NCBI RefSeq assembly: GCF_000003195.3
Contig: NC_012871.2
Location: 14,888,293 to 14,952,292, forward strand
Length of the DNA stretch: 64,000 nt
Direction of reading: 5' to 3'
Source: Sorghum bicolor
Taxonomy: Eukaryota > Streptophyta > Magnoliopsida > Poales > Poaceae
The position numbers and the translations under genes were made by a program. How positions within the stretch are numbered: the first letter of the stretch is position 1; every line of letters starts with the position of its first letter. Of this stretch, positions 53,977-64,000 are shown in pieces. Below the pieces are notes generated by a model that was not told where the DNA came from, did no database searches, and was given only the letters and a program-made list of their open reading frames with translations.

Positions 53977-55208
53977 TGTTGATATTTGGGAACGCAATAA
54001 GGAATTGATCCGCAAGCGCACGGATATCGGTGAGCACTTCACCCGAGAGGTTATCCAGAGTATCGTATTTATTTTTTTACCACTAGGAGAAAGAGTGCAT
54101 CTGACTAACCCGGTCTATTACTGCTAACCCTTTAGGCAACAAAGAATGTTTCTCGATGTGAGTGATAAATAGAGAATACTACAACCGTAATCTCCTTCTA
54201 ACCTTGGTAAGGATGATCTACTGTTCTATTGGGGAAGCTAACAGAATCTAGACACCACAAAGGATGTTCAACCCGCACCTATAAACCCTATCCTTCCTGC
54301 TAACGAGATATGGTCTGCAAAGGTAACTCGGAAATGTCACGTTCCTCGCTACTACCACGGTCTAGCTAGTCAGGGAATATCTATGAGTATCCTAGCCCAA
54401 ACACCATGTCTACGCTAGAGATGATTACTCTAAACTCTACGCGAAGAGATTAAAGTAAACTCATAAACCAAAAGAACAATAAAACAAGAACTTACTAGAA
54501 TTTAGAAGTCGAAATACTGAAGAATCCTAGGAGCAAGCTTCGGGTTAGGAGAACTTGATCCCGTAGGTACAAGCTCGGAGTAGACACCAACAGGCCGGGC
54601 TTCCTCCGATCTACACCTCCACTCTATCTCTCTCAATCTAGTAGAAACTAGAAGATCTATTTCTACTCACATTGGTTGCTAAGCCTAAAAAGAAATTTTA
54701 TTTAGAGGAGAGGTTTTCCTTCGAGGGCTCCTCTCAACTCTATGATAAACTTGTCTCCTCCAGGGGCCAGGGGGTCTGGTTTTATAGTCCCCGCAAGTGA
54801 ACGTGAGCCGTTGGATCAAACCGACATTGAATGGACGGTTATCCTTGATCCTTTAGATTGATGGAACATCGTCTGCGAAAAGAGTCCTGATCCAACTCCA
54901 GGAGGGGGCGGGCGCCCTGGTCCTCACGGTGGGCGCCCTAGGCCAGGCCCCTTTCGGCCTCCGCTTTGTTCCTGTGGCTTCTGGAGTCTTCTAGATGGTA
55001 GAAAATTGCGCGGTGCGTTGTTATCTCTATGTAATCCCGACATGTGGGCCTTTCTTCCTTATTTCCTGATAACCCCCTACAGAAACAGATAAACAACAAA
55101 ACTCATGGAATTCTGTCATATCAAACCCTAATTCTAGGTGTTGGTTGCATACTGGTCCTTTCTATTGTTTATTTGATAATTAAAATTGATACTTAAGAAC
55201 CGTCAACA
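53977..55208 (-). repeat. 5' LTR of element E
   Basis: 1232 bp, TGTTGATATTTGGG...ACCGTCAACA on the plus strand. TATA-like TATAAAA on the minus strand at 54780-54786. A GC box GGGCGGGCGCCC lies at about 54905. It is the inverted counterpart of the A LTR at 18337-19565. Confidence 0.88.
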
Positions 55209-55697
55209 AGATGTATAATTTCTATTTTATAATTTATTTTTTGTATTATATAATTTATATGATATAATTTATCCTGTGTTGTAATTAGTTAGTAGGGATA
55301 GATATTGAGATGAGATGTATAATTTCTATTTTATAATTTATCTTTTGTATTATATAATTTATATGATATAATTTATCCTGTGTTGTAATTAGTTAGTAGG
55401 GATAGATATTGAGATGAGATGTATAATTTCTATTTTATAATTTATCTTTTGTATTATATAATTTATATGATATAATTTATCCTGTGTTGTAATTAGTTAG
55501 TAGGGATAGATATTAAGATGAGATGTATAATTTCTATTTTATAATTTATCTTTTGTATTATATAATTTATATGATGTAATTTATCCTGTGTGGTAATTAG
55601 TTAGTAGGGATAGATATTGAGATGTGATGTATAATTTCTATTTTATAATTTATCTTTTGTATTATATTTTATCCTATGTTGTAATTAGTTTATGTTA
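55209..55697 (+). repeat. Minisatellite of 104 bp in the right arm of the CACTA
   Basis: Copies of a 104-bp unit beginning (A/T)GATGTATAATTTCTAT start at 55209, 55313, 55417, 55521 and 55625, the last one partial. The array starts exactly at the end of the E LTR. The sequence is AT-rich and lies upstream of the second CACTA gene. Confidence 0.9.
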
Positions 55698-55942
55698 GCC
55701 CTTAGTTGTAATTAGTTTATTGTTATATATGTATCCTGTATATAAAAGCTTAATTAGTTTATGTTAGCCCTTAGTTGTTGTATCGAATATTTTCGAAACT
55801 AAACAAGTCTTTAGTTGTTGTATCGAATAATTTATGGAATAAAAGCTTTAGTTGTATCCAAATATTGTCTAAGTTTAGCCTATCCAAATAATTTTTTTTT
55901 GATTGCGTCAAAAACTTTTAACAATTGATTAAATTTGCAGAA

Positions 55943-58900
55943 ATGGCCAATCCGAATGACAACATGGATGATGCAATGATGGACCTAATCAACAGCGGCG
56001 CCAATCCAGATCCCCAAGGCGAAGATGATGGGAGTCAGTACTTTGCTGATTATGAAGAACTTGTGGGAGACAATCGTGATGAGGTCTATCTACAATCTAG
56101 TATATATGTATATATATGAAATTAAAATAAATGACATCTATACTAATATATTTATACTTGTTTGTGTAGCCCTCTAAATCGGCGACAACTTCTGAGAAGA
56201 GTAGAAAAGTGCGCGGCCCGAAGAAGCCGTTGGAGGGTCGGTACATTCTGTCAGAATTTGATGAGGGTACAGGACAAGTACTTGGGGCTAATTCTAAAAA
56301 ATTTGTTGCGCATTGTGGCTACGTTGTAAGGGACAGGCTCCCGGTCAGTGCTCGTGAATGGAGGCAATGAAAAGATAACCCTAATATTAGTTTTGTCTTA
56401 GATCGTGACAAGGAATTGATTTGGCAAGATATCCTTCAACATTTCACACTCGATACACACGATGAAGCTTTGAAGGAGAAGGTTAAAATCTGGGCTATGT
56501 AGAAGATGGCCAAACAATTTCAGGCTTGGAAGAAGACATTATACAAGACTTTTGTTGCATAAGGCCGGACACCAGATTTCACCAACAAGGCCTACGTCAA
56601 GTTGAGGCCTTTTTGGGATGAGTTCGTAGAGTTTAAGAACTCAGAAGAGGGTCAGGCACGGATGATCAAGAATCAGAAAAATGCTAAACAAAAGCAATAC
56701 CACCATCACTTGGGTTCAGGTGGCTACAGGACTGCTATTCCTAAGTGGCAAAAGCTAGAACAGGAGATTCTTGGGAGAGGGATCGAACCAGAATCAATGC
56801 ACTGGCCCGAGCACGCCAAGTATTGGTTCTTTGGTCACGGGGGAACCATAGACCTAGAGACCGGAAAGATAGTGTACGGCGAAAAGCTCGAGAGAGTAGG
56901 ACAGAGAATGGCCTATGCTAGAGGATTAGTTGAAAGCGGCACCTGGCACCCAAATAGAGAAAAGGATGAGCTGACATATGCCCTGGAGACTGCTGAACAC
57001 GGTGGGCGAACCAGAGGCTATGGAGAGGTATCATGGGAGCATGACTTCCCTAAAGATAGACCGACTTATAGAAGCCGCCAACGAAAGAAGGAAGAGGAAG
57101 CAGAGCGGTTGCATAGGTTGGAGGCAATGGTGATGGAGTCACGCGAAGTGGCTCGTGAAGCGATAGCGCGAGAGAAAGCGCTTGAAGAGAGAATGAACGA
57201 GGAGATCAAAAGACAAGTGCAGATTGCAGTAAGTTCTATACAAGGGCAAACTACATCAGAGCCTAGAGTCAACATTAGCCCCCCCCCCCCCGGTCAGTTG
57301 AAAACTAGTTGCACTTCCACGGATATGCCAACTATTCAAGACGACGTGGGGCTGCACTTTCCGGTGGATGACATCACTGAACCTCTGACAACATGTGAGC
57401 TGCACATTCCACAGGGGACTGCCACAGTCATGGTTGCTGTCGTTGTTGTAACTCCTGTCGACCCTACGAGGACACCAAGAATCCATGGAGCAATAGTTCC
57501 ACCTAGATATGCTAGTGTCTCGGTGGATAGAGTTGTCAAAGGCTTCAGTAATGTGCAGCTTGAGATAGAAAGAGGTGATGGAGAGAAGACTCTAGGAGAA
57601 GCAGAGAAGACTTTTATTTGTTAGCGCAAGCGCTACATCATTATTCCTGGGGCATCACCTAGTAGTCTACCACCACCTCCTCGTCATGAATCTAATCCTA
57701 GGTGCAGATGAAAAATGACTATACATTTGTTCACTAACTTTATTTTGCATTCTCTTAGTTAGCGGTTTACTCATATACCTTTCGGTTTCACAGGTGGTCA
57801 CCAACATGTCATAGTGTTGCGGGTGATGACCAGGGAGTGCAAGACACGGCTGCATCGCCTCGGTCTCCAACGCCACCACCTCAGACTCCAACGCCACCAC
57901 CTAGGGCTCCAACACCGCCACCTCGGGCTCCAACACCGCCACCTCAGGCTCCAACACCGCCACCTAGGGCTCCAACGCCACCGCCTCGGGCTCCAACGCC
58001 GCCACCGGCCGCCCCATCGCCTCCACACGTGGCTCCAGCACGAAAGAAGAGGCCGGCCACACAATCAAATGTGTCGGCCGCCCCGCCGCCAAAAAAGAAA
58101 GCCTCTGAAAAGAAACAAGCTATCATTCCTAAGAAGCTGTCCTATGAGAAGACTGATGCAGAACTAAATGCTTCAGTAAAATCAGGCGTGGATAGTTTCT
58201 TCAAGAAACTTAAGACTGAAAGAGAAGCCAAGCAAAACCCTGAGAAGCCATACCTCTTACTACGGCCAGAAGATCTACGACAAAGGGTTGAGGCTGAACA
58301 AAAAAAGAGGCGTGAAGCTCAGAAAGAATCATCATCTTTATCGGACTATGATCGCACTTTAAGGAAATCCATAGAAGAAGAAGAAGAAAGAGAAAAGAGC
58401 ACGCAAGGGTGTAGCACAGCTTGGGGAACAATCAAAGCAATCAGTGCCCCTGCTAGTCATTGGAAATGAATATGGTTCAAACATTGACGTGCTAGACCAG
58501 CAGATACCGACAGATTTAAAATTTGATGAGCTTGAAATTTTTTTTGCGGAAACTGGTCTTAGCTTAGCCCAAATGATAGCTGGGGCACCAATTGAAAGTG
58601 CTCCACAAATTGATCATTGGCAGAAGGAATATATATATGGCAAGAGTTTATACAACCCTGCTGCCCTCAGCAAGCTTGGAACGCAAATGTACATGCTAAA
58701 CAAATGGTACATGGCAGCGTGTCTCAGAAAAGCAGATGACTATGTTTGTGTCCGAATTAGAAACTATCATTACTTCTGTGGTGATGATATTATCTATGTT
58801 CAATTTAATGAGCTACACCAACTATGCCACATGGACGCTCTTGACAAATCTCTAATGAGTTGCTTCTTTCGGTAAGTGATTCTTCCTTTCAATAATGTCT

Positions 58901-59867
58901 CTGTAACTTATCATGTATATATATAACTAATTACAGAAACCTGCTATACATATGCAGAAACATGATGAGGGACCTCAGAGTTAGAAATGACAAGGAGATT
59001 GGATTTGTGGATCCAAATGTTGTATTCAAAGACCACAAGACCCCGTATGTCTTATGGAAAACTCAAACGGAGAGAAATCTACGGAGGTTCTTGATCAACC
59101 AAAAAGATAAAAGATATATACTCTTTCCCTACAACTTTAAGTAAGTGTCATTATCGTGTGTACATTCTATTTAACTAATTAATCAGATCAATATGAAGAT
59201 ATATACTAATTTTGCCTACACATGCACACAAATGCAGCTTTCATTGGATACTAATTGTCATTGATCTCTAGCAATGTCAATTGGTAATCTATGACTCGTT
59301 GAGAAAACCACAGGACGATTACCAAGAAATGATAGATATTATCCAAGGGTAACTCCGATCTCTATATATTAAATTCTGCTCTTTTAACTTGGTAATAGAT
59401 AATTAATAATGATCGTTTTATTGCTAGGGTTTGGGCTGGGTTCGTGCAGAAACACCGTCCAGAGTTGAATGCAGCACTTTCAAAGCCCATCTTACTTCAG
59501 TGGGTTCTACGGCAGACACCGGGCAACAATTTGTGTGGCTACTATGTGTGCGAGTTTATGACGGTCTATGCCAAAAGAACTAATCTTGAACACCTAAAAG
59601 TATGTAACATGTATATATAATAAGTTTATTTTATTTATTTGTTGCTATTTAATAAATCCTATTCATACCTCTAACTTTTTTCTTTAATGTCTATTAAAGG
59701 AGATGTGGCTGAAGGAGCAGGTGTTGGATGCGGTGCGCCTAAAAGGAATTCAGGAGACAATCGTAGGATTTCTTAACGACCAAGTCCTGGATCCCGGCGG
59801 CGAGTGCTACTTCAACCCTCAGGAGCAGATGAAACCAAATAACGATGATCATTTGTATGATGCTTGA
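55943..59867 (+). pseudogene. Second CACTA gene: Ptta/En/Spm transposase-type region fused to a ULP1-like protease
   Basis: Exons inferred from GT/AG borders and frame: 55943-56083, 56170-57701, 57794-58871, 58958-59140, 59238-59348, 59428-59599 and 59700-59867; TTTGCAG just before the first ATG suggests a further 5' exon. The 5' half resembles the plant transposase of the Ptta/En/Spm family (KLRPFWDEFVEFK; SMHWPEHAKYWFFGHGG) followed by a coiled coil. Then comes a Pro-rich repeat of PTPPPRA units (57860-58010) and a Lys-rich hinge. The 3' half is a C48 cysteine protease like ULP1: His in FHWILIV (59242), Asp in YDS (59293), Gln in RQTPG (59513) and Cys in NLCGYYVC (59534). ULP1 enzymes remove SUMO; the role in CACTA elements is unclear. 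Damage: in-frame stops within 56360-56570 (TGA, TAG, TAA), TAG near 57622, a frame change near 58400 and TAG at 59269. The catalytic residues are still present. Confidence 0.8.
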
Positions 59868-60123
59868 GTGGCGGAGATAAATTGTGTTATAAATACTTTG
59901 TCCGTGAAGCATATGTGTAAATATTATATTATGGACCTATAGATACATATTATTTATATATATAGTGTTTTATAGTATATTTATATGTAATGTTTTAAAT
60001 TATATAAATTATAGGTGCGCGTTCCATAAACTACCAGCAAACAATACGCATTCGAAAATAACAATAACATAATTATAAACCCTAAATGGAAAACCAAATG
60101 AAAAGAAAAAGAAAAAAGAAAAA

Positions 60124-60325
60124 AGTCTTTGGTCCCGGTTGATAGCAACAACGGGGACTAAAAGTGGAGGCCAGGTGGCACACCCTGGCGCACCTTTTAG
60201 TCCTGGTTGCTGTTATCAACCGGAACTAAAGGTGGGACATTTAGTCCCGAAACCTTAGCCCCGGTTCCGTAGCCGGGACTAAAGTCCCTTACGGCCCGGG
60301 GCTAAAGCCCTTCCCTATACTAGTG
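60124..60325 (+). repeat. Right subterminal repeats and terminus of the CACTA element
   Basis: Repeats TTTGGTCCCGGTTG, CTTTTAGTCCTGGTTG, CAACCGGAACTAAAGG, TTTAGTCCCG and CCGGGACTAAAG, ending CCCTATACTAGTG. Then the TTA duplication. Confidence 0.85.
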
Positions 60326-60762
60326 TTAACGGGCATGTTTTGTAGATAATTGAAATCAACCGCACCAAACTCGTCTAGTGGCAGGTTCAAATCAAACTCT
60401 ATCAAAAAAAGAAGAATGAAAATGAGAATTACCACATGTTGTTGCTTTGAATATCAAAAAAAAAAGAACAAACAAACTGAGTACATGGCTGTTGTGATTT
60501 GACGTTGTTCAAAGTGGAAAGAACGAACTGAGAAAAAAAAATACTTTGCATCCGGTTGCTGTGTTTATCATAAAAGGAACATTACCGTTGTTGTCATCCT
60601 CCAATGTTGGCTCACTGAGATCCAAGGGAAGGTTGTCGTTGTCATCTTCTTCTATGTTAAATGGAAGAAGCACAGAACAAGCTAAGCCCATGTCGTACCT
60701 GAACACCAGAGGCGTTTAAGCAAGCATATAGGGTAGGGAGTAGTACATGCACAAGGTCACGT
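60326..60762. other. Right flank of the CACTA; remnant of the mariner-like element
   Basis: AT-rich with A runs, containing the acidic fragment at 60509-60706. A TAGGGTAGGGAGTAGTA stretch near 60728 could be a degraded Stowaway/mariner terminus (reverse complement TACTACTCCCTACCC), but this is weak. Confidence 0.4.
60509..60706 (-). pseudogene. N-terminal fragment of the mariner-like transposase
   Basis: A short frame with repeated acidic LPLDLSEP / FNIEEDDNDN phrases resembling the N-terminus of plant mariner-like transposases. It lies to the right of the CACTA, upstream of the core fragment at 11178-11789 in minus-strand order. The match is short, so the assignment is tentative. Confidence 0.4.
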
Positions 60763-60773
60763 GTCGAACATTT

Positions 60774-63396
60774 TTTTTTTTATTCTCAACCTGGCCCTCA
60801 TGGCCTTTCATTATAAGACGCAAGCTCACCGAAATCGCGAGCTACGTGAGTGCATACAAAATCTGGGAGGGGGTCGTTCCAAACATTGGATTGACCCGGG
60901 TCCCAACTCAAAGCTAACTTAGCAATCTCGTGTGCAGACGAGTTACCAGAACGTGGAATTGCAATAACCTTATTACAAACGAAACGGTCTTGGAGAAGCT
61001 CCCTAATGCTCCGGAACAAAACACCACCAGGTGCCAGGTCTCTTCTTTGGGACATAATTGCATCCTGCAATTGGCTGCAATCTGTTTCCAGTTCAATTCT
61101 TGATATGCCGACGGCCTCGACCGATTCCAGCGCAAACAAGCAAGCCATTGCTTCTGCTGACAGAGCATCACGTACTGGTTTGACATTTGCAGCTCCTGCT
61201 AGTACTGCTTCTCCCAAATGGTCGCGAACAACAAAGCCACAAGTCCCCATCCCATCCGTCTTTTTGAACCCTGCATCAAAATTGATCTTCAGGAAATTCT
61301 CATCAGGAGGTTTCCACAAACGCCGAGGAGCAGGTAGATGTGTTGGTTTATTCCCATCATCATAGATATCTCTGAACATCTGGCTCACTGCGCAGACCAC
61401 ATCCATGCTCGAGGGGGTCGGTTCACCAGCGTTGGCTTTATTCCTGACATCCCACCATTTATACAGAAATATGCAAACGCGTAGGCACTGATCCTTCTTC
61501 AGATTCAGGATAGCACGGACGAACTCCTTTGACGTAGGAGCGTTTAGCAGTAAGCAGCGGGTATCTTCTAGCTGCAATTCCCTCCAACACTGCCGGACAT
61601 ATTTGCATTTCAAGAAGCAGTGCCCTCCATCTTCATCCATGCGCCAACAGACCGGGCATCTGGTATCTAGATCAATGTGGCGTCTCTTGATGCACAGCTT
61701 GAGGGCCAGGCTATTATGTGCAACCCGCCAGATAAACTGCTTGATCTTCGGCCAACAGTTTAGGCGCCATAGCCTCCTCCATAAATTATCTTTAGAATCA
61801 CCTGCACCCTGTGCCGATGTTTCTCCTTGCTGTGTTTTGCTACTTCGCTCTGCTGCATCTGCGAGGACATGATAAGCTGATTTCACTGAAAAGCACCCTT
61901 TTTCATCGAAGTGCCAGGCAATATGATCCTCGTTGTGTGGTCTGATAGGTATAGCAAGTATATTAGCAACATCTTCTTCCCAGAACAGATCACGGACCAG
62001 CTGATCATCCCAAGAACCTGTTACTGGATCTATCAATTCTGCAACTCTAGTCAGCAGAGTGGCTCCCCTAGGTGTTCTTGGTCTTCGAGTGACTCCTACA
62101 GGGATCCATGGGTCATCCCAAATTCGGATCTGTGAGCCGTCTCCAACTCGCCATATGATTCCATTTTCCAACGCTTTCAGACCACGCAGCAGGCTACGCC
62201 AAGAATAGGATATCCCCGGACCTTCCCTTGCTCCGACCAGATCACCATACGGCCGGTACCTTGCTTTCAACAGTCTTGCACACAGAGAGTCTGGGAGCTG
62301 AATTAATCGCCATGCCTGCCTTGCCAACATTGCTAGATTGAATAGATGTAGATCCCGATATCCTAAGCCCCCTTTCTCCTTTCTGCTTGACATCTTCGGC
62401 CATGCCACCCAATGTATTTTCCTCTCCTTATCTTGTTGAGACCACCAATATCGACATATCATTCTGCTAATCTCATCACAAAGATTCTTGGTAAGGTCAA
62501 AACAAGACATAGCATAGGTAGGGATGGCTTGAGCAATGGCTTTGATCAACGTGTCCTTCCCTGCGCTGGATAACAATTTCATCTTCCAGCCCTGGATGCG
62601 CTTCCATACCCTATCTTTCAGGTAATTGAACATTTGAGTCTTAGACCGGCCCATATAAACTGGTAAGCCAAGGTATCTCTCACTCTTTGCCTCCTGTGAA
62701 ATTCCCAGGGAATTGAGGAACTCATTCCTCAAAGTCTCACCACAGTTCTTGCTGAAGCATACAGAGGATTTCTCCTTGTTAATGGTCTGCCCCGAGCATG
62801 TCTCATACAGTTGTAGAACATTCTGCAGATGAATTGCATTCTCTTGGTTTACCTTCATGAGAAGTAGAGAATCATATGCAAACAGAAGATGAGTGATACT
62901 CGGAGCTCCAGCACATATAGACAGCCCTTGCAGTTTGCCTTCTCCTTCTGCAGCATTCAGCAGAGACGAAAAGCCTTCGGCGCAAATCAAGAATAGATAT
63001 GGGGATAGGGGGTCCCCTTGCCTTAGGCCTCTGGATGGTATAATTTCATCCGTTAACTCCCCATTCACTTTGATCTTGTAAGAAACGGTGGTGACGCACT
63101 CCATGATAAGCTGTACCCAACGCTCATCAAAGCCGAGTTGCAGCATCATTCTTTTTAGGAAATCCCACTCAATCCTATCATATGCTTTGCTCATGTCGAG
63201 TTTTATGGCTGCATAGCTATCCGATCCACTCCTCTTATTCTGTAAATAATGGGTTAACTCATAGGCTATTAAAATATTATCTGTGATCAGTCTTTCAGGA
63301 ACAAAGGCACTTTGGTTTTCTGAAATAACATCACATCACGAAGGATAATTTTCAACCGATTAGACAGTACCTTCAAAGCCACTTTATATATCACAA
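60774..63396 (-). mobile_element. 5'-truncated L1-type LINE
   Basis: A minus-strand non-LTR retrotransposon with a poly(A) tail (the T run at 60771-60781) and an exact 11-bp target duplication GTCGAACATTT (60763-60773 and 63397-63407). The 5' part, including the endonuclease and the first RT motifs, is missing, as usual after incomplete reverse transcription. 2.6 kb remain. Confidence 0.9.
60798..63194 (-). pseudogene. LINE reverse transcriptase (C-terminal part), zf-RVT and RNase H
   Basis: A 798-codon open frame. RT motifs: SKAYDRIEWDFL (residues 2-13), SRGLRQGDPLSPYLF (about 54-68), then FAYDSLLL at 105-112, where the active-site pair should read Asp-Asp; Tyr replaces the first Asp of that pair, so the enzyme should be dead. 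A zf-RVT region (WPKIKQFIWRVAHNSLALK; CPVCWRMDEDGGHCFLKC) lies at about 480-540, and an RNase H-like domain (INFDAGFKKTDGMGTCGFVV ... ELETDCSQLQDAI) at about 650-745. Upstream of 63194 RT homology goes on to about 63400 but in another frame after a shift near 63315. No stop has appeared in 2.4 kb, so the copy is fairly young apart from the active-site change and truncation. Confidence 0.9.
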
Positions 63397-63407
63397 GTCG
63401 AACATTT

Positions 63408-63734
63408 AAACATGCACAAGTAGTCCCAGCGTCAGACCTTTGGAAGCAGTGAACGAGAGCGCGCACTGAAACCAAACCAAAAAACTGACGAAACGCGAGC
63501 GCCTCCACATGGTGCCAAACGTGCCAATGTCAAAAATCCATGTGCATGTGCACACACGCGCCAACGTAAAAACCGAAAAACGAGGGCCTGCGGCTCAGCG
63601 CGCGACACGCCCACGCCCAGCCGAAACGCGAGGCCGGCCATGCAGTAAACAGTGCCATGTAAAATGCAAAACCAAAACCCGGCAAAAATATGTGGCCTGT
63701 GGCCTCTAGAAATTAAACCCTATTCGCCACCTAA
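63408..63734. other. GC-rich intergenic stretch; no gene seen
   Basis: Many CG dinucleotides and CACACACGCGCC / GCGCGCGACACGCCCACGCC stretches between 63440 and 63640, unlike the AT-rich surroundings. It could be a promoter or 5' region of a gene outside or lost. No ORF could be supported. Confidence 0.4.
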
Positions 63735-63941
63735 GGCTAGTCTCAATGCATGTTTCATGAGGGTGTCATACACATTAAATAGAGTTCCACATAAGCAAAA
63801 TTAATGACTTAGCAGGGTCATTAAATGAAGTAGTTTCATCATATGAGAGAGGAGTTTTATCCCCCATGAAATTCATATGGCTCGGTTACCTAGTTCATAG
63901 TCTTGATAACTGTAGTATGAAACTATACATTGAGACTGACC
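63735..63941. mobile_element. Tourist-like MITE (GGCTAGTCTCAATG family), complete
   Basis: GGCTAGTCTCAATGCATG at the left and CATTGAGACTGACC at the right, 207 bp, with an exact TAA duplication on both sides (63732-63734 and 63942-63944). Same family as 4281-4461. Confidence 0.85.
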
Positions 63942-63982
63942 TAATACCACAATGCACTAACCGTTTAAACAGAGTAGTTTTT

Positions 63983-64000
63983 GGCCTTATTTAGTTCACC
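63983..64000. mobile_element. Start of another GGCCTTGTTTAG-type MITE, cut by the window end
   Basis: GGCCTTATTTAGTTCACC, matching the left terminus of the element at 3527. The remainder lies outside the window. Confidence 0.5.

Larger units (their letters stand above)
48479..55208 (-). mobile_element. Athila-type Gypsy element E (5' part through the accessory ORF)
   Basis: Read on the minus strand: 5' LTR, primer site, gag-protease, reverse transcriptase, RNase H, integrase and an accessory ORF, then the insertion of F. The 3' end and 3' LTR are not found as a matching piece. E is the most complete coding copy in the window but carries several stops, one deletion and one frameshift. Its right flank is AGATG, in the CACTA minisatellite. 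Confidence 0.85.
12016..60325 (+). mobile_element. CACTA (En/Spm-type) transposon carrying nested Gypsy elements
   Basis: The left terminus CACTACTATAG starts at 12016 and the right terminus CTATACTAGTG ends at 60325; together they form a CACTA-type inverted repeat. Both sides carry the same 3-bp duplication, TTA (12013-12015 and 60326-60328), as expected of CACTA elements. Subterminal regions (12088-12300 and 60124-60300) are full of TTTAGTCCCGG / CCGGGACTAAA repeats. The left arm has a tnp2-type gene and the right arm a second transposase-type gene, both on the plus strand. The interval 18337-55208 is a later insertion of retrotransposons; without it the element is about 11.4 kb, a usual size for an autonomous grass CACTA. 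Both genes are broken, so this copy is not autonomous now. Confidence 0.88.
11178..60706 (-). mobile_element. Degenerate mariner-like element split by the CACTA element
   Basis: Two minus-strand transposase pieces lie on either side of the CACTA insertion: an N-terminal piece at 60509-60706 and an HTH plus catalytic-core piece at 11178-11789, in the right order and orientation for one gene read right to left. The CACTA termini and TTA duplication lie between them. I infer that the CACTA inserted into a pre-existing mariner-like element (the source family of Stowaway MITEs). Terminal inverted repeats were not found; the coordinates given are only those of the coding pieces. Confidence 0.5.

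Noticed and set aside
55209..55697. CRISPR-like or centromeric array
   Set aside because: Directly adjoining 104-bp units without spacers, only about 4.7 copies, inside a transposon arm of a plant genome.
57814..58167. Arg/Leu/His-rich plus-strand ORF over the Pro-rich repeat, and Trp/Arg-rich minus-strand ORFs
   Set aside because: Out-of-frame readings of the PTPPPRA repeat; the Pro-rich frame links both neighbouring exons of the CACTA gene.
60728..60744. Right terminus of the mariner-like element (GGGTAGGGAGTAGTA)
   Set aside because: Only loosely like the Stowaway CTCCCTCC terminus, and no partner was found on the left side.
63440..63640. CG-rich stretch as a CpG-island promoter of a gene
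   Set aside because: No TATA box, ORF or exon could be tied to it within the window.

Overview
This is a eukaryotic plant window: introns with GT/AG borders, TATA boxes, no operons or ribosome binding sites, and transposable-element families typical of panicoid grasses (GGCCTTGTTTAG-type MITEs, Tourist-like MITEs, TTTAGTCCCGG-type CACTA elements, Athila- and Tat-type Gypsy elements). Sorghum or a close relative is the likeliest source; this is judged from repeat types only.

Layout. 1-5.1 kb: one host-type gene, an intact single-exon MATH-BTB (BPM-like) gene on the minus strand (1442-2530), embedded in at least ten MITEs. 5.2-10.5 kb: a non-autonomous LTR retrotransposon (tRNA-Met primer site, one short gag-like ORF with a zinc knuckle, truncated 3' LTR). 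11.2-60.7 kb: a nest of transposons. A degenerate mariner-like element is split by a CACTA element (12016-60325, 3-bp duplication TTA on both sides). The CACTA carries a decayed tnp2-type transposase gene on the left and, on the right, a second gene joining a plant Ptta/En/Spm-type transposase region to a ULP1-like (C48) protease domain. About 36.9 kb of Gypsy elements sits in the middle of the CACTA; without it the CACTA would be about 11.4 kb. 60.8-63.4 kb: a 5'-truncated L1-type LINE with an exact 11-bp target duplication. 63.7-64 kb: more MITEs.

Inside the Gypsy block, left to right: A (plus, Athila-type, 5' LTR at 18337, internally deleted); B (minus, 3' half only); C (plus, a diverged LTR with its 3' flank); F (minus, Tat-type, gag-protease only); G (minus, 30695-48338, duplication GCCTT, inside the 5' LTR of F); H (minus, 34202-43473, duplication TTTAC, inside G); E (minus, Athila-type with a broken gag-pol, 5' LTR ending at 55208). 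H is youngest: its two 1496-bp LTRs differ at only about five positions, against roughly two dozen differences between the G LTRs.

The most unusual observations: (1) H and E carry extra ORFs, apart from gag-pol, that appear to have their own TATA promoters and share a GC-box-like motif with the LTR promoters; (2) B, G and H share an array of tiny hairpins in the non-coding region ahead of the 3' LTR; (3) A and E share a retropepsin-like domain with Asn-Pro-Val where the catalytic Asp-Thr/Leu-Gly should be; (4) the CACTA has an internal array of hairpins like its subterminal repeats directly before a TATA box and a GC-rich leader. I ran no database search; family names come from recognition of motifs and architecture.
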